This document shows, in pieces, positions 26,408 through 34,756 of a DNA stretch of 64,000 nucleotides. Each line of letters begins with the position of its first letter. Within the stretch, counting starts at the first letter, position 1. The notes under the pieces were generated by a model that ran no database searches, had not been told where the DNA came from, and saw nothing but the letters and a program-made list of their open reading frames with translations. A program made the translations under genes and the position numbers. The DNA is from an uncultured Campylobacter sp. (lineage in GTDB: Bacteria; Campylobacterota; Campylobacteria; Campylobacterales; Campylobacteraceae), in assembly GCF_963526985.1 (NCBI RefSeq), contig NZ_CAURPW010000006.1, forward strand, positions 1-64,000, in the 5' to 3' direction.

Positions 26408-28189
26408 TTATTTTCCGCCTTTGGCCGCATTAGATTTTTGCTCGGAGCCGTTTAAATCCTGGGCGCTACCTAACTTTTCGCCGCTGCGTAGAGGCTGGGC
26501 GATATTTTGTATCCCGCCGTTTAGGTCGATGCCTACTTGCTTCATTAGGTCGTCGATTATAGGCGCGTTTACTTTATAGTTTAAAGACGCGTTTACGATT
26601 TGATCGGAGAGCGATGCGCCGGCGTTGCTAACTCCGCCGTTAGCATTTGAGCCCACACCGCTCTGATTTGCGCCGCCAAGGCCTGCCATTTGCACGATTT
26701 TGATAGAGTCGATTTTCTCAGCCGGTTTTACGACCTGGGCGATGATTTGCGGCATAAACTCGACCAATGCAAGCTTAAATCTATTTTCCAAAATCTCCGC
26801 AGAGACGATATTTTCTGCGTTATTTATCTCGGTTTTACCTTTAGCTTCGACTTCGTAGTTTAGCCTGTTAGCTTCAGCCGTTATCTTTATAGCTTCGGCT
26901 TCGGCGGTGGCCTTGATTTTTAGCGCTTCGCTCGCACCCATAGCTTTTATTTTAGCGGCTTGGGCTAGGTTTTCCTCGGCTTCTTTTTCAGCCTTTGCGG
27001 CGACGGTTTTTTCGATAGATAGCTGTTCGGCCTCTTTTTGCGCTTCGATTAGCGCTAGTTTTTTAGCGCGCTCTGCTTGCTCGGTCTCGGATGACGTTTT
27101 GATCTTTTCAAAAGACGCGGCTTCTAGCGCCTTTTTCTCGTTGGCTAGCGTTTTAGCCGCGGCCTCTTCTTCGACTTTTTTGGCGATTTCTATATTTTTG
27201 CTCTGATTTGCCAGTTCGACGGCTTTTTCTTTGTTGATCTCGGCTTCTCTGATGGCTCTTGCCTTTTCTATCTCGACCGTTTCGATAGCGCGAGCTTTAT
27301 TTATCTGCGCTTCTTCGATAGCTTTGTTTGCGACGATCTTGGCTTCCTCGGCCTCTTTGCGCCTACTTTCGGCCTCTTTTGCCCTTAGCGCTTCTTGTTC
27401 TGCTTGGAAATTTGCTATTTTTGTTTGCTGCGTAGCCTCGGCCTCGGCTTGTTTTCTTTGGATTTCAAATTTCTCCGACTGCGTCTCGTAGTTTTTCTGC
27501 GCGATTTGCACCTCGGTCGAGCGCTCGATATCGTTTCGTAGCTTTTTACGCTCCTCGATAGTTTGCGTTAGGCTTGTTAAACCCTCGGCGTCAAAGGCGT
27601 TGTTTTCGTTAAAAAACTCTTTTGCCGTTTGATCAAGCGACGTTAGCGAAACCGACTCTAGCTGAAGGCCGTTTTTAGATAGATCGGCTTCGATGGCGTT
27701 TTTGACCTGAGAGCTAAATTCATCCCTTTTTTCGTGCAGTTCTTTCATCTCCATCGAGCTTGCTACCGAGCGGAGAGTGGCTATGAGCTTACCCTCGATG
27801 AGGCCGGTTAGCTCTCTTAGGTCGACCGTCTTTTTACCCAGCGTCTGCGCCGCGCGAGAGATAGACTCTCTATCCTCGCCCACTCTGATATAAAAATCAG
27901 CCGTGATATCTACGCGCATCCTGTCTTTGGTTATGAAGCTATCGCTTTTAGAGCGAGCAACCGTGACTTTCATCGACTGCATATTTATGTCGATATAATC
28001 ATGCAGTATCGGCAGTATCAAAGCGCCGCCGTCTACGACGACCTTTTCGCCGCCAAATCCAGTTCGTACGAACGTAAGCTCCTTTGTCGTTTTTCGGTAA
28101 AGTCTTGAAAAGACTATACCTAAGATAACGATAGAAAAAAGTCCTATGCCGACAAATACGGCTAAAGACGTCATCCCGTCAATATTCAT
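26408..28189 (-). CDS. Flotillin-like protein (YqiK/FloT type)
   Basis: This 593-residue protein has one N-terminal membrane helix (about residues 10-28) and an SPFH/band-7 domain (VRTGFGGEKVVVDGGALILP, then DRMRVDITADFYIRV). A long Ala/Glu/Lys coiled coil (about residues 215-440) follows, ending in a Gly/Asn-rich tail. Flotillins build membrane microdomain scaffolds. It is the last gene of a three-gene minus-strand operon, 21 bases after the YqiJ-like gene, matching the YqiJ-YqiK and YuaF-YuaG pairs of other bacteria. Confidence 0.92.
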   Translation of the reverse strand: MNIDGMTSLAVFVGIGLFSIVILGIVFSRLYRKTTKELTFVRTGFGGEKVVVDGGALILPILHDYIDINMQSMKVTVARSKSDSFITKDRMRVDITADFYIRVGEDRESISRAAQTLGKKTVDLRELTGLIEGKLIATLRSVASSMEMKELHEKRDEFSSQVKNAIEADLSKNGLQLESVSLTSLDQTAKEFFNENNAFDAEGLTSLTQTIEERKKLRNDIERSTEVQIAQKNYETQSEKFEIQRKQAEAEATQQTKIANFQAEQEALRAKEAESRRKEAEEAKIVANKAIEEAQINKARAIETVEIEKARAIREAEINKEKAVELANQSKNIEIAKKVEEEAAAKTLANEKKALEAASFEKIKTSSETEQAERAKKLALIEAQKEAEQLSIEKTVAAKAEKEAEENLAQAAKIKAMGASEALKIKATAEAEAIKITAEANRLNYEVEAKGKTEINNAENIVSAEILENRFKLALVEFMPQIIAQVVKPAEKIDSIKIVQMAGLGGANQSGVGSNANGGVSNAGASLSDQIVNASLNYKVNAPIIDDLMKQVGIDLNGGIQNIAQPLRSGEKLGSAQDLNGSEQKSNAAKGGK

Positions 28190-28210
28190 ACCACTCTCCT
28201 TTGATTAAAT

Positions 28211-28831
28211 TTATGATTTTTTCCTGACGTAAAAGTTATTTTTATCGATTTTAACTATGAGCGCGACATCGCCTTTTATAAGCTCGTTTTCATCAGCAGC
28301 CCTTGCAAATACGAAACGCTCCTTGCCGTTTTTATCCGTGACCTTGACGTCTCCGCCTTGCTCTTTTGTGATTTTATAATCCTTTACTTCGCATTCGCAG
28401 CCAAGAAGCTCCTTTTTACTAAAGGCCGACGTTTGCACCTGAGGCAGGTACTTTGCCGCGAGCAAGCTCACCCATCTAGTCCAAGCCAAAGCGGCAAAAA
28501 ACGAAACCGCGGCGATAACCGCGCTCATATACCACGCAGGCGAGGCTAAGCCGTAAAAAACGCTAACGATAAAAAGCCCACATGCTCCGAAGCTCATAAG
28601 CAAAATCCCGTAAAAAATCGTACTCGGCACGCCGCCTTTGTTTGCCCACGCCAGCAGTTCGGTACCGGGCGCGTCGATACCATCCACCCCGTCAAACAGA
28701 CCGTTTATCGGCTCAAGCACCGAAAATCCGGTCATCATCAAAATAATCTCAAGCAATGCAAAAACCGTAACGATGGCCAGCGGAACGGAAAATATAAGAT
28801 TGTTGCCAAGAAGCTCTAAAATTTGATCCAT
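28211..28831 (-). CDS. YqiJ-like membrane protein with OB-fold tail
   Basis: This 206-residue protein has three or four membrane helices in residues 15-125 and a C-terminal soluble beta domain of about 75 residues (ELLGCECEVKDYKITKEQGG) of the NfeD/YuaF OB type. Such proteins are regular partners of flotillins. It lies between the TelA-like and flotillin genes with short gaps, so one operon is likely. Confidence 0.85.
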   Translation of the reverse strand: MDQILELLGNNLIFSVPLAIVTVFALLEIILMMTGFSVLEPINGLFDGVDGIDAPGTELLAWANKGGVPSTIFYGILLMSFGACGLFIVSVFYGLASPAWYMSAVIAAVSFFAALAWTRWVSLLAAKYLPQVQTSAFSKKELLGCECEVKDYKITKEQGGDVKVTDKNGKERFVFARAADENELIKGDVALIVKIDKNNFYVRKKS

Positions 28832-28895
28832 TTTTTACCTTTTTTTGTTTTTAAATTTTGCCGCGTGCGAGGTGAAATTTGACCCTAGCTCCGCT

Positions 28896-29963
28896 TTATT
28901 CTATGCTATACACGTCGCTTTGCTCTATCTTTTCTAGCTTATTTACCTTGCTTTCTAGCGTCTTGCTCATCTGCGCGATTTTAGCGATATTTTCCTTCAT
29001 CTTCGGTAGCGCCTCGTTTTTGAAATTTTCTATTTTATCTAGCGAATCTATCATCAAATTTATCGCTTTTTCGAGGCTCTCGTTATCTAGCGCGCCGCCT
29101 GCGACCTTTGCCATCACTTCTGTCGCCGTATCGTTTACGTCCTGCGCGTTTTTTAAGATGACGTCGCTAGCTAGCTTGTCCATTTCAGAAACCGCTTTTA
29201 GCTGCTTTTTGCCTTCCTGCGCGGCGCTTGCGATATAGACGTTGGTTTTTAGCGCGGTGATGCTAGTCGTGATCGTGTTTTGCGTGGCGAAACTTAAGAG
29301 CGAGTTATTGTGCTTGATAGTGGCGTAGTTTGCGAGGCTTTGCTGCATCACGACTAGCACTTGACGCAAATTTTGCAGATGCATACGGATGTAAAATAGC
29401 GCCTCTTCGAGGAGAAATTTTTTCTGCTCTTTATCCGTTTGATTTGCCGCTAAATTTTCGATGAGCTCGTCTGTTTTGCTTAAAATTTCTATCTTGCCTT
29501 TTAGGCTTTCGATGATGAGCGAGAGTTCCTTTTGTTTTTCAGATATTTCGGCGTTTCTAGCTTCTAAAACATTTATCGAGTGCTTTAAATTTGCCGTGAT
29601 TTCCTCAAACAAGCTTGACACGCTTTGATATTTGCTAGCCAGCTCGGCGGCTATGTCTTTGCCGAGCAAGAAATTGATAAATTTCGCGCCCAGTCCGCTC
29701 TCTTTTATCTTATCGCTTGCTTTTATGAGCTCGGCGGAGTATTTTTTGACCGACTTTAGCGACTCGCCGACCGAGCTTCCCACGCTTTGACTCATACTAA
29801 GCAAATCACCTACCTTCATATCCATATCGCCGTTTAGCTTCTCAAACTCGCCCAGTTCGTCCTTGCCAAACGATACGATAAATTCTTTGGGATCGGTAAA
29901 TTCTTTCCTTTTTTCTATGAGTAAGGCGACGACGTCTTGCGGAGTTTTAGCGATTTGATTCAA
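28896..29963 (-). CDS. TelA-like helical protein (toxic anion resistance family)
   Basis: This 355-residue protein is almost wholly helical, with coiled-coil segments. The region LHLQNLRQVL-like (MHLQNLRQVLVVMQQSLANY) followed by NNSLLSFATQNTITTSITAL and QEGKKQLKAVSEMDK fits the TelA/KlaA family, linked to tellurite and membrane stress by unknown means. No signal peptide is seen. It heads the operon with the YqiJ-like protein and flotillin, 64 bases upstream of the next gene. The family call is moderately sure. Confidence 0.72.
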   Translation of the reverse strand: MNQIAKTPQDVVALLIEKRKEFTDPKEFIVSFGKDELGEFEKLNGDMDMKVGDLLSMSQSVGSSVGESLKSVKKYSAELIKASDKIKESGLGAKFINFLLGKDIAAELASKYQSVSSLFEEITANLKHSINVLEARNAEISEKQKELSLIIESLKGKIEILSKTDELIENLAANQTDKEQKKFLLEEALFYIRMHLQNLRQVLVVMQQSLANYATIKHNNSLLSFATQNTITTSITALKTNVYIASAAQEGKKQLKAVSEMDKLASDVILKNAQDVNDTATEVMAKVAGGALDNESLEKAINLMIDSLDKIENFKNEALPKMKENIAKIAQMSKTLESKVNKLEKIEQSDVYSIE

Positions 29964-30066
29964 AGCTTGTCCTTTGCTTAAATTTGAGAGTTATTATAAC
30001 TAAATTTGTACGCTTTTTGCAGGCTTGATAATAAACTTCTGTGCTTTATTAGCATAATTTACGATT

Positions 30067-30217
30067 AAATTTAGTAAAATCGGCAGAAATATTCCAGACA
30101 GAATAGGCGTAGTTTAACTTTAAAATTTTAACCCGTGAGGGCGCGGACCGGTCGTCCGTAACCGAAACGGGTTTAAAATTTTAAAGCTTAAAATCCGTCA
30201 TTTATGGGGAATTAAAA
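30067..30217 (+). repeat. Structured repeat, copy A (candidate ncRNA or small mobile element)
   Basis: This sequence recurs at 45922-46069. It has a small hairpin TATTC/GAATA (30090-30105), the conserved GGCGTAGTTTAA, then a long stem of 30118-30135 with 30168-30186 (one bulged T). Inside is the hairpin CGGAC/GTCCG (30144-30158), and the end has a small CAT/ATG hairpin. An AGTAAAAT box at 30073-30080 may be a -10. It ends 12 bases before moeA. The strand shown is a guess. Confidence 0.7.
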
Positions 30218-30228
30218 AAGGATAAAAA

Positions 30229-31425
30229 ATGAAAGAATTTATGAGTTACGCATCCTCTCTTGAAATTTTACGCTCTACGCTAGCCCCCTGGGACCGCGTA
30301 GAAAAGGTCACTCTCACGCAAGCGCTTGATCGCCGTATCGCCGTAGATATTGCAGCGCAGGATAACTATCCCGCCCGGCCCGTCTCGGCGATGGACGGCT
30401 ACGCTTTTGCGTGGCAAGAGGGCCTAAGCGAGCTTGAGCTCATCACCGACCTACCCGCAGGCAGCGACAAAGGACTGAAGGTAGAGGGCGTAAAATGCGT
30501 CAAAACATTCACCGGCTCGCTAATGAGCGAAGGCGCAGACACGCTAATCCCGGTCGAAAACGTCGAGGTATCAGGCGGCAAGATCCTCATCAAAAAACCC
30601 GTGCCGAGTGGCTTTGCCGTGCGCGAGGTCGGCGAAAGCTACAAAAAGGGCGAAATCCTAATCAAAAAAGGCGCGATGATAGGCTACGCCGAGACTGCGC
30701 TGCTAGCCGAGCTTGGGATCTTTAACGTTAGCGTATTCGTGCGGCCGCGAGTCGCGGTGCTAGCAACGGGAAGCGAGATAAAAGACCTCGGAGAGCCGCT
30801 AGAAAACGCCGCGCAGATCCACAGCTCAAATCACGTAGGAATCGCGGCCATGGTGCGCAAAATGGGCGGCGAACCCGTACTGTGCGAGATAGTGCGCGAC
30901 CGCGCCGAGCTCGTAAAAGACGCGATCGTCCGCGCGCTAAAATCAGCCGACGTACTCGTCACCACGGGCGGCATCAGCATGGGCGACTACGACTTCGTCA
31001 AGGGCGCGCTGGGCGAAAATTTCGACATCATAATAGACGGCGCCGCGATCAAGCCGGGCCGCCACATCAAGGTCGCAAAAGCGGGCGAAAAATACATTTT
31101 TGCGCTGCCGGGCTTCCCGTACTCGGCGATGGTTATGTGCGTGCTCTACGTGCGCGTGCTGCTAAACGCGTGGTTTGGCGCTAGCGAGCCTAAAATCACG
31201 GCGATCATGGATGAGGACTACAAAAAACGCTCGCCGTTTTTGGAGTTTACGGCGGTAAATTTAGTAAATCGTGACGGTAAAATTTACGTAAATCTTGACG
31301 GCAAGAAGCTCGGCAGCTCGGCGATCGTAAACAATCTCACAAACGATGCCGCGCTTTTAATCATCCCGAAAGAGACCGAATTTATCGCAAAAGGCGAGAT
31401 AGTCGAAGTGCTGAAAATGGTTTAA
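30229..31425 (+). CDS. moeA: Molybdopterin molybdenumtransferase MoeA
   Basis: This 398-residue protein inserts molybdate into adenylated molybdopterin. Family motifs include the early RPVSAMDGYAF, ALLAELGI, VRPRVAVLATGSEI, TTGGISMGDYDFV, IKPGRHIKVAK and ALPGFPYSAM, then a C-terminal beta domain. The ATG at 30229 has an AAGGA site. A second ATG at 30241 is less well placed. The structured repeat ends just upstream and may affect its expression. Confidence 0.94.
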   Translation: MKEFMSYASSLEILRSTLAPWDRVEKVTLTQALDRRIAVDIAAQDNYPARPVSAMDGYAFAWQEGLSELELITDLPAGSDKGLKVEGVKCVKTFTGSLMSEGADTLIPVENVEVSGGKILIKKPVPSGFAVREVGESYKKGEILIKKGAMIGYAETALLAELGIFNVSVFVRPRVAVLATGSEIKDLGEPLENAAQIHSSNHVGIAAMVRKMGGEPVLCEIVRDRAELVKDAIVRALKSADVLVTTGGISMGDYDFVKGALGENFDIIIDGAAIKPGRHIKVAKAGEKYIFALPGFPYSAMVMCVLYVRVLLNAWFGASEPKITAIMDEDYKKRSPFLEFTAVNLVNRDGKIYVNLDGKKLGSSAIVNNLTNDAALLIIPKETEFIAKGEIVEVLKMV

Positions 31426-31564
31426 ATTTGAGTAAATTTAGCTTTTGCGGCTAGGATGCGGAGCAAATAAACGCGCAAGCGGGCGCTAAGGCAAAAAACA
31501 GGGCGTAAATTTGTCGCGATTTTGTAAAACGCAAGCGTAAATTTAACGCAAACGAAAGGTAAAA

Positions 31565-32947
31565 ATGAAAGAGCAGATAAACCGCATCAAAGAAAAGCTA
31601 AAAATAGCTAAAAAAGCGGATAAAAAACTAAAAGTTTTTGGCGCAAGTAAACACAAATACGCCCTCAAAGCGCCGATAGAAGAAAAGAAATTAGCCGCGC
31701 TAGAGAAAAAATACGGCGTAAGCTTGCCCGCTCATTTTAGAGCCTTTTTGTTAGAGATCGCTAACGGCGGAGACGGCTTTGGCGGTAGCGCGCCTGGGCC
31801 TTTTTACGGCATCTACCCTATAAAAGACGCGCTAAAATTTAGCGCGCCCTATCTAGCAAACCCCTGCCTTTTGCGCCCTAAAATGAGCGACGAGCAGTGG
31901 AGAGCTATGGGAGACTTTGCATACGAGCAAGAGTGCGGCGACGAAGAAAGCGATGAAGAAAAAATCCTAGGCGGCGTGCTGCTAATCGGCACGCAAGGCT
32001 GCAGCTTTGAAACCGCTATCGTGATAGAAGGCGAGTTTCGCGGACGGATAGTAAATTTAGACTTTGACCTAGATAAGCCCGTTTTTGCATTTGAGTCAAA
32101 TTTCCTAGACTGGTACGAAAGGTGGCTAGACGAGGTAATATCAGGCGAGCAAAAAGACGGCGGGGGCGGGTTTGGCTACTATATGGGCGGCAGCGCGAGC
32201 GAGCTTTTGCAAATTTACGAAGAGGCGCGAAACAGAGGCGATACGGAGCTAAAAAACGACTGCCTTGATGCTTTGACGCACAAAGCTCCTCGCTTTGAGA
32301 CGCAAATTTTAGATAAGATAGAAAGTTTTATCAAAAACGAGGCGTATAGCGAGGATTTTGCGAAGCTTACTAGTATCTTATGCGCAAACGATTTTGCGCG
32401 GGGTAAGGCCTATCTAGCGCGTCTTGCGCAGATTGATTATCTACTTTTTTTACAAATCATCCACTGGTGGGCAAAGGACAAAAAGGCCGCTAGCAGGGAG
32501 TTTATGTCCGTAGCGGACGAAAACGCCGCGCAAATCCTAAACCAAAAGGACGAAGAGCGCGCGGCGCAGACGTTTAGCTTTTATACGTATTTGCTAGAAA
32601 ACGCCAAGCTTGACTACGGAGCTAAGATCGAGCATTTTGCGACTAGTTCTAATTATTCCATTCGCGCTACGTGCTTTTATGCGCTAGGGCAGCTGAAAAA
32701 TAAAAGCAAATATCTAAAAACGCTGATTTTAGGACTAAGCGACGAGAAGCCCTACGTCGTGACGACCGCCTTGCAAGCCGTATGCGGACTGACGGACGAG
32801 CGACTGCTGCCTCATCTAAAAGCACTCTCACAGCGCTTTTTAAAAGACGGCGAAAACTACGTGGTTACAAATCTAAACCGCGTGCTAGAGCCTTACGGTT
32901 TAGATAATAAAAAGATAAAAAAGATGGAATTTAAAGCCGAAATTTAA
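31565..32947 (+). CDS. SMI1/KNR4 (SUKH) domain protein with helical repeats
   Basis: This 460-residue protein has a SUKH-1 type domain at about residues 35-185 (EKKYGVSLPAHFRAFLLEIA with NGGDGFGG, and GTQGCSFETAIVIEGEFRG). The rest is helical and HEAT-like (FYALGQLKNKSKYLKTLILG, ALQAVCGLTDERLLPHLKAL). SUKH proteins are often immunity proteins against polymorphic toxins, though many have other roles. No toxin gene lies nearby. It is followed at 7 bases by an unknown gene. Confidence 0.82.
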   Translation: MKEQINRIKEKLKIAKKADKKLKVFGASKHKYALKAPIEEKKLAALEKKYGVSLPAHFRAFLLEIANGGDGFGGSAPGPFYGIYPIKDALKFSAPYLANPCLLRPKMSDEQWRAMGDFAYEQECGDEESDEEKILGGVLLIGTQGCSFETAIVIEGEFRGRIVNLDFDLDKPVFAFESNFLDWYERWLDEVISGEQKDGGGGFGYYMGGSASELLQIYEEARNRGDTELKNDCLDALTHKAPRFETQILDKIESFIKNEAYSEDFAKLTSILCANDFARGKAYLARLAQIDYLLFLQIIHWWAKDKKAASREFMSVADENAAQILNQKDEERAAQTFSFYTYLLENAKLDYGAKIEHFATSSNYSIRATCFYALGQLKNKSKYLKTLILGLSDEKPYVVTTALQAVCGLTDERLLPHLKALSQRFLKDGENYVVTNLNRVLEPYGLDNKKIKKMEFKAEI

Positions 32948-32954
32948 GAAAAAA

Positions 32955-33935
32955 ATGGATGAAATTTTAGAAAAAATTTACGCGATAGAAGGCCTTGGGG
33001 AGCTAGAAAATTTTTTGCGCGAAAAGGGTTTAAATTTAATGCGAGGGCCCCTGCTGGCGGAATTTGACCGATACGCCTTTTATCAAAACGCCATCGAGTG
33101 GAACAAAGCCGTAAAAATCTGCGAATGCCTAGCGATAACGGGCTGGGGCGAGCGCGAGAGCCTAGAAGCTCTTCGCGGTAGATATTTTAACGGGCAGTAT
33201 ATGACCTATTTTTTAAACGCTAGCGGCGAACCACGCTTTGTAGAGGCGCACTGGTCAAAGCGCAAAACGGGGCTAAGTATGCAAGATAACGAGACGTTTT
33301 TTAACCCTAGTCCGGACGATAACGGCAAAACGCTAAAACGCCCCGTAAAAGAGCAAATCCAAGACGTCAAGCTAGCCAGCCAGCGCAACTGGATACCCAA
33401 AAATCCCGTCCGCGTCTCAATCGGCATCAAAAACTGCTACGAGAACTCGCGCGCGGTGATAGATAGCCTGTTTAAGGAGCTCCAGCCCGCGCTAAACGCC
33501 AAAATGAGGCCTAAAATTTACGGCAGCGAGATAAACTATATAAATTTAGACTGCTCGTTTAGTTTTGACGACGAGTACTGCCGCACGAACTACATCATAG
33601 CGCCGGATGAGCCGCGCCTAAGCTCACAGCGCGCCTGGGAGCTACTGCGCGAGATGATGAGCGAAGAGGAGCGTAGCGCGGGCGGCTACTATCTGCGAAA
33701 TAGATTCGAGTATGCGCCGTTTAGAAAAGATACGGGCAAAACGGGCGCGCAGATATATTTTGAGCGCGAGTTTAGCGAGCTTTCGCACGCAGAGCAAAAG
33801 CAAAAAATAAGCGAGTATTTTTTAACGGCGTTAAAACGGATCGCGCGCAAACAAAGCAAGCTAAAATACGACTTTAAGATGATGATAGACGATTTTAGTA
33901 AAATTTTAGGCGAATGGACGGCGGCTGAAATTTAG
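32955..33935 (+). CDS. Hypothetical protein coupled to the SUKH protein
   Basis: This 326-residue soluble protein is not recognised. It has aromatic- and charge-rich stretches (FDRYAFYQNAIEW, RYFNGQYMTYFL, SFDDEYCRTNYI) and a helical C-terminus. It has no signal peptide or membrane segment. The ATG lies 7 bases after the SMI1/KNR4 gene, so the two are probably one operon. Base composition matches the genome, unlike the AT-rich cassette that follows. Confidence 0.7.
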   Translation: MDEILEKIYAIEGLGELENFLREKGLNLMRGPLLAEFDRYAFYQNAIEWNKAVKICECLAITGWGERESLEALRGRYFNGQYMTYFLNASGEPRFVEAHWSKRKTGLSMQDNETFFNPSPDDNGKTLKRPVKEQIQDVKLASQRNWIPKNPVRVSIGIKNCYENSRAVIDSLFKELQPALNAKMRPKIYGSEINYINLDCSFSFDDEYCRTNYIIAPDEPRLSSQRAWELLREMMSEEERSAGGYYLRNRFEYAPFRKDTGKTGAQIYFEREFSELSHAEQKQKISEYFLTALKRIARKQSKLKYDFKMMIDDFSKILGEWTAAEI

Positions 33936-34167
33936 CGGTTTTAATGGTAGCATTTAAAGTAAAACTATCGCGAGTCATTAAAATTTATATGCGTTGTTAT
34001 CGACGAATTTTTTATCCCAATTCTAGTCGCCATACGCGAAAGTATTACTAAACATGCATCATCTTCCTTATGCATAGATTATTCATTTTATATACAACTA
34101 AACATAAAATAATTTTGCTTGCATAGTTACTAAAATTTGCATTTATTCTTATTTGTTTAATTTTGTA

Positions 34168-34184
34168 TTTACATAATATGTAAA
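34168..34184. promoter_or_regulatory. 17-bp palindrome, candidate operator
   Basis: TTTACATA-A-TATGTAAA, an 8+1+8 inverted repeat, ends 7 bases before the -35 box of the cassette promoter. It is a natural candidate site for the HTH protein encoded just downstream (autoregulation). That is inferred from position only. Confidence 0.55.
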
Positions 34185-34185
34185 A

Positions 34186-34201
34186 TATATATTGACATTT
34201 T
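34186..34201 (+). repeat. Left 16-bp direct repeat of the cassette
   Basis: TATATATTGACATTTT. It matches 37059-37074 at 15 of 16 positions and overlaps the -35 box of the cassette promoter. It may be an insertion or attachment repeat. Confidence 0.55.
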
Positions 34202-34220
34202 TTATAAAGTAAGCTATGAT
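34192..34220 (+). promoter_or_regulatory. Consensus sigma70 promoter of the HTH-OLD operon
   Basis: TTGACA (34192-34197), 17 bases, then TATGAT (34215-34220), 24 bases before the ATG. A full -35 box with ideal spacing is unusual for Campylobacter, whose promoters mostly lack it, and fits foreign origin. Confidence 0.75.
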
Positions 34221-34243
34221 TCTAAAAAAATAAAGAGGCGACA

Positions 34244-34756
34244 ATGATAAAAAAACCGCTGCTAAGAGAGCGATTAAAAGAGATAGATTTGCGGCTAGTA
34301 GATTTATCGGAGCTTTTAAAAATTTCCCGTCCTACGGCTTATAAATTTATAGAACTATACGAAATCGGACAAAGAGATAAATTTGACTCTAAAATTTTGA
34401 GATTTTTCGACTACGTCTGCCAAAACGACATCAACAAAATGGATGCCATATCGTTTATCTTAAACAACATATCGATGCCAGAAAATCAAAGCAACGAAGA
34501 TAAAAAACAACAAATCACAAACTTACTAAAAAAGGATAACGAAGTGAAGGTAAATTTCATAGAAAAGTTAACTCAAGTCGATATTTTCGACCCCATTTTA
34601 AGTTATTTGCTCGAATGCGAAAAAATAATAACATCAAATAATAGGTCTAAAAAAAAAGAGTTAAGCGACGATGACGATAAAAAACTTGAAGCGTTGAAAC
34701 AGTTTTATAATGCGCTCGGGTTTAAGCTAAATATCAAAGGAGAAAAAAATGCGTAA
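34244..34756 (+). CDS. Helix-turn-helix protein of the cassette
   Basis: This 170-residue protein has an N-terminal helix-turn-helix (VDLSELLKISRPTAYKFIEL, about residues 18-37). A helical middle and a charged C-terminus (NNRSKKKELSDDDDKK) follow. It is a likely DNA-binding regulator or partner of the nuclease gene, which it overlaps by 8 bases. The ribosome site is a GAGG about 7 bases before the ATG. The region is AT-rich against its flanks. A named family is not recognised. Confidence 0.75.
   Translation: MIKKPLLRERLKEIDLRLVDLSELLKISRPTAYKFIELYEIGQRDKFDSKILRFFDYVCQNDINKMDAISFILNNISMPENQSNEDKKQQITNLLKKDNEVKVNFIEKLTQVDIFDPILSYLLECEKIITSNNRSKKKELSDDDDKKLEALKQFYNALGFKLNIKGEKNA

Larger units (their letters stand above)
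33936..34243. other. Promoter region of the HTH-OLD cassette
   Basis: About 310 bases, becoming very AT-rich after 34070. It contains a 17-bp palindrome, a consensus promoter and the left copy of a 16-bp direct repeat, listed separately. No gene is seen. Confidence 0.6.

Noticed and set aside
26907..27491. Plus-strand frames rich in Ala/Ser over the flotillin gene
   Set aside because: Complement of the Ala/Glu/Lys coiled coil. No independent signal.
30067..30228. Molybdenum-cofactor riboswitch in front of moeA
   Set aside because: The position is tempting, but the sequence does not match the Moco RNA motif that I know, and the second copy at 45922 controls no molybdenum gene.
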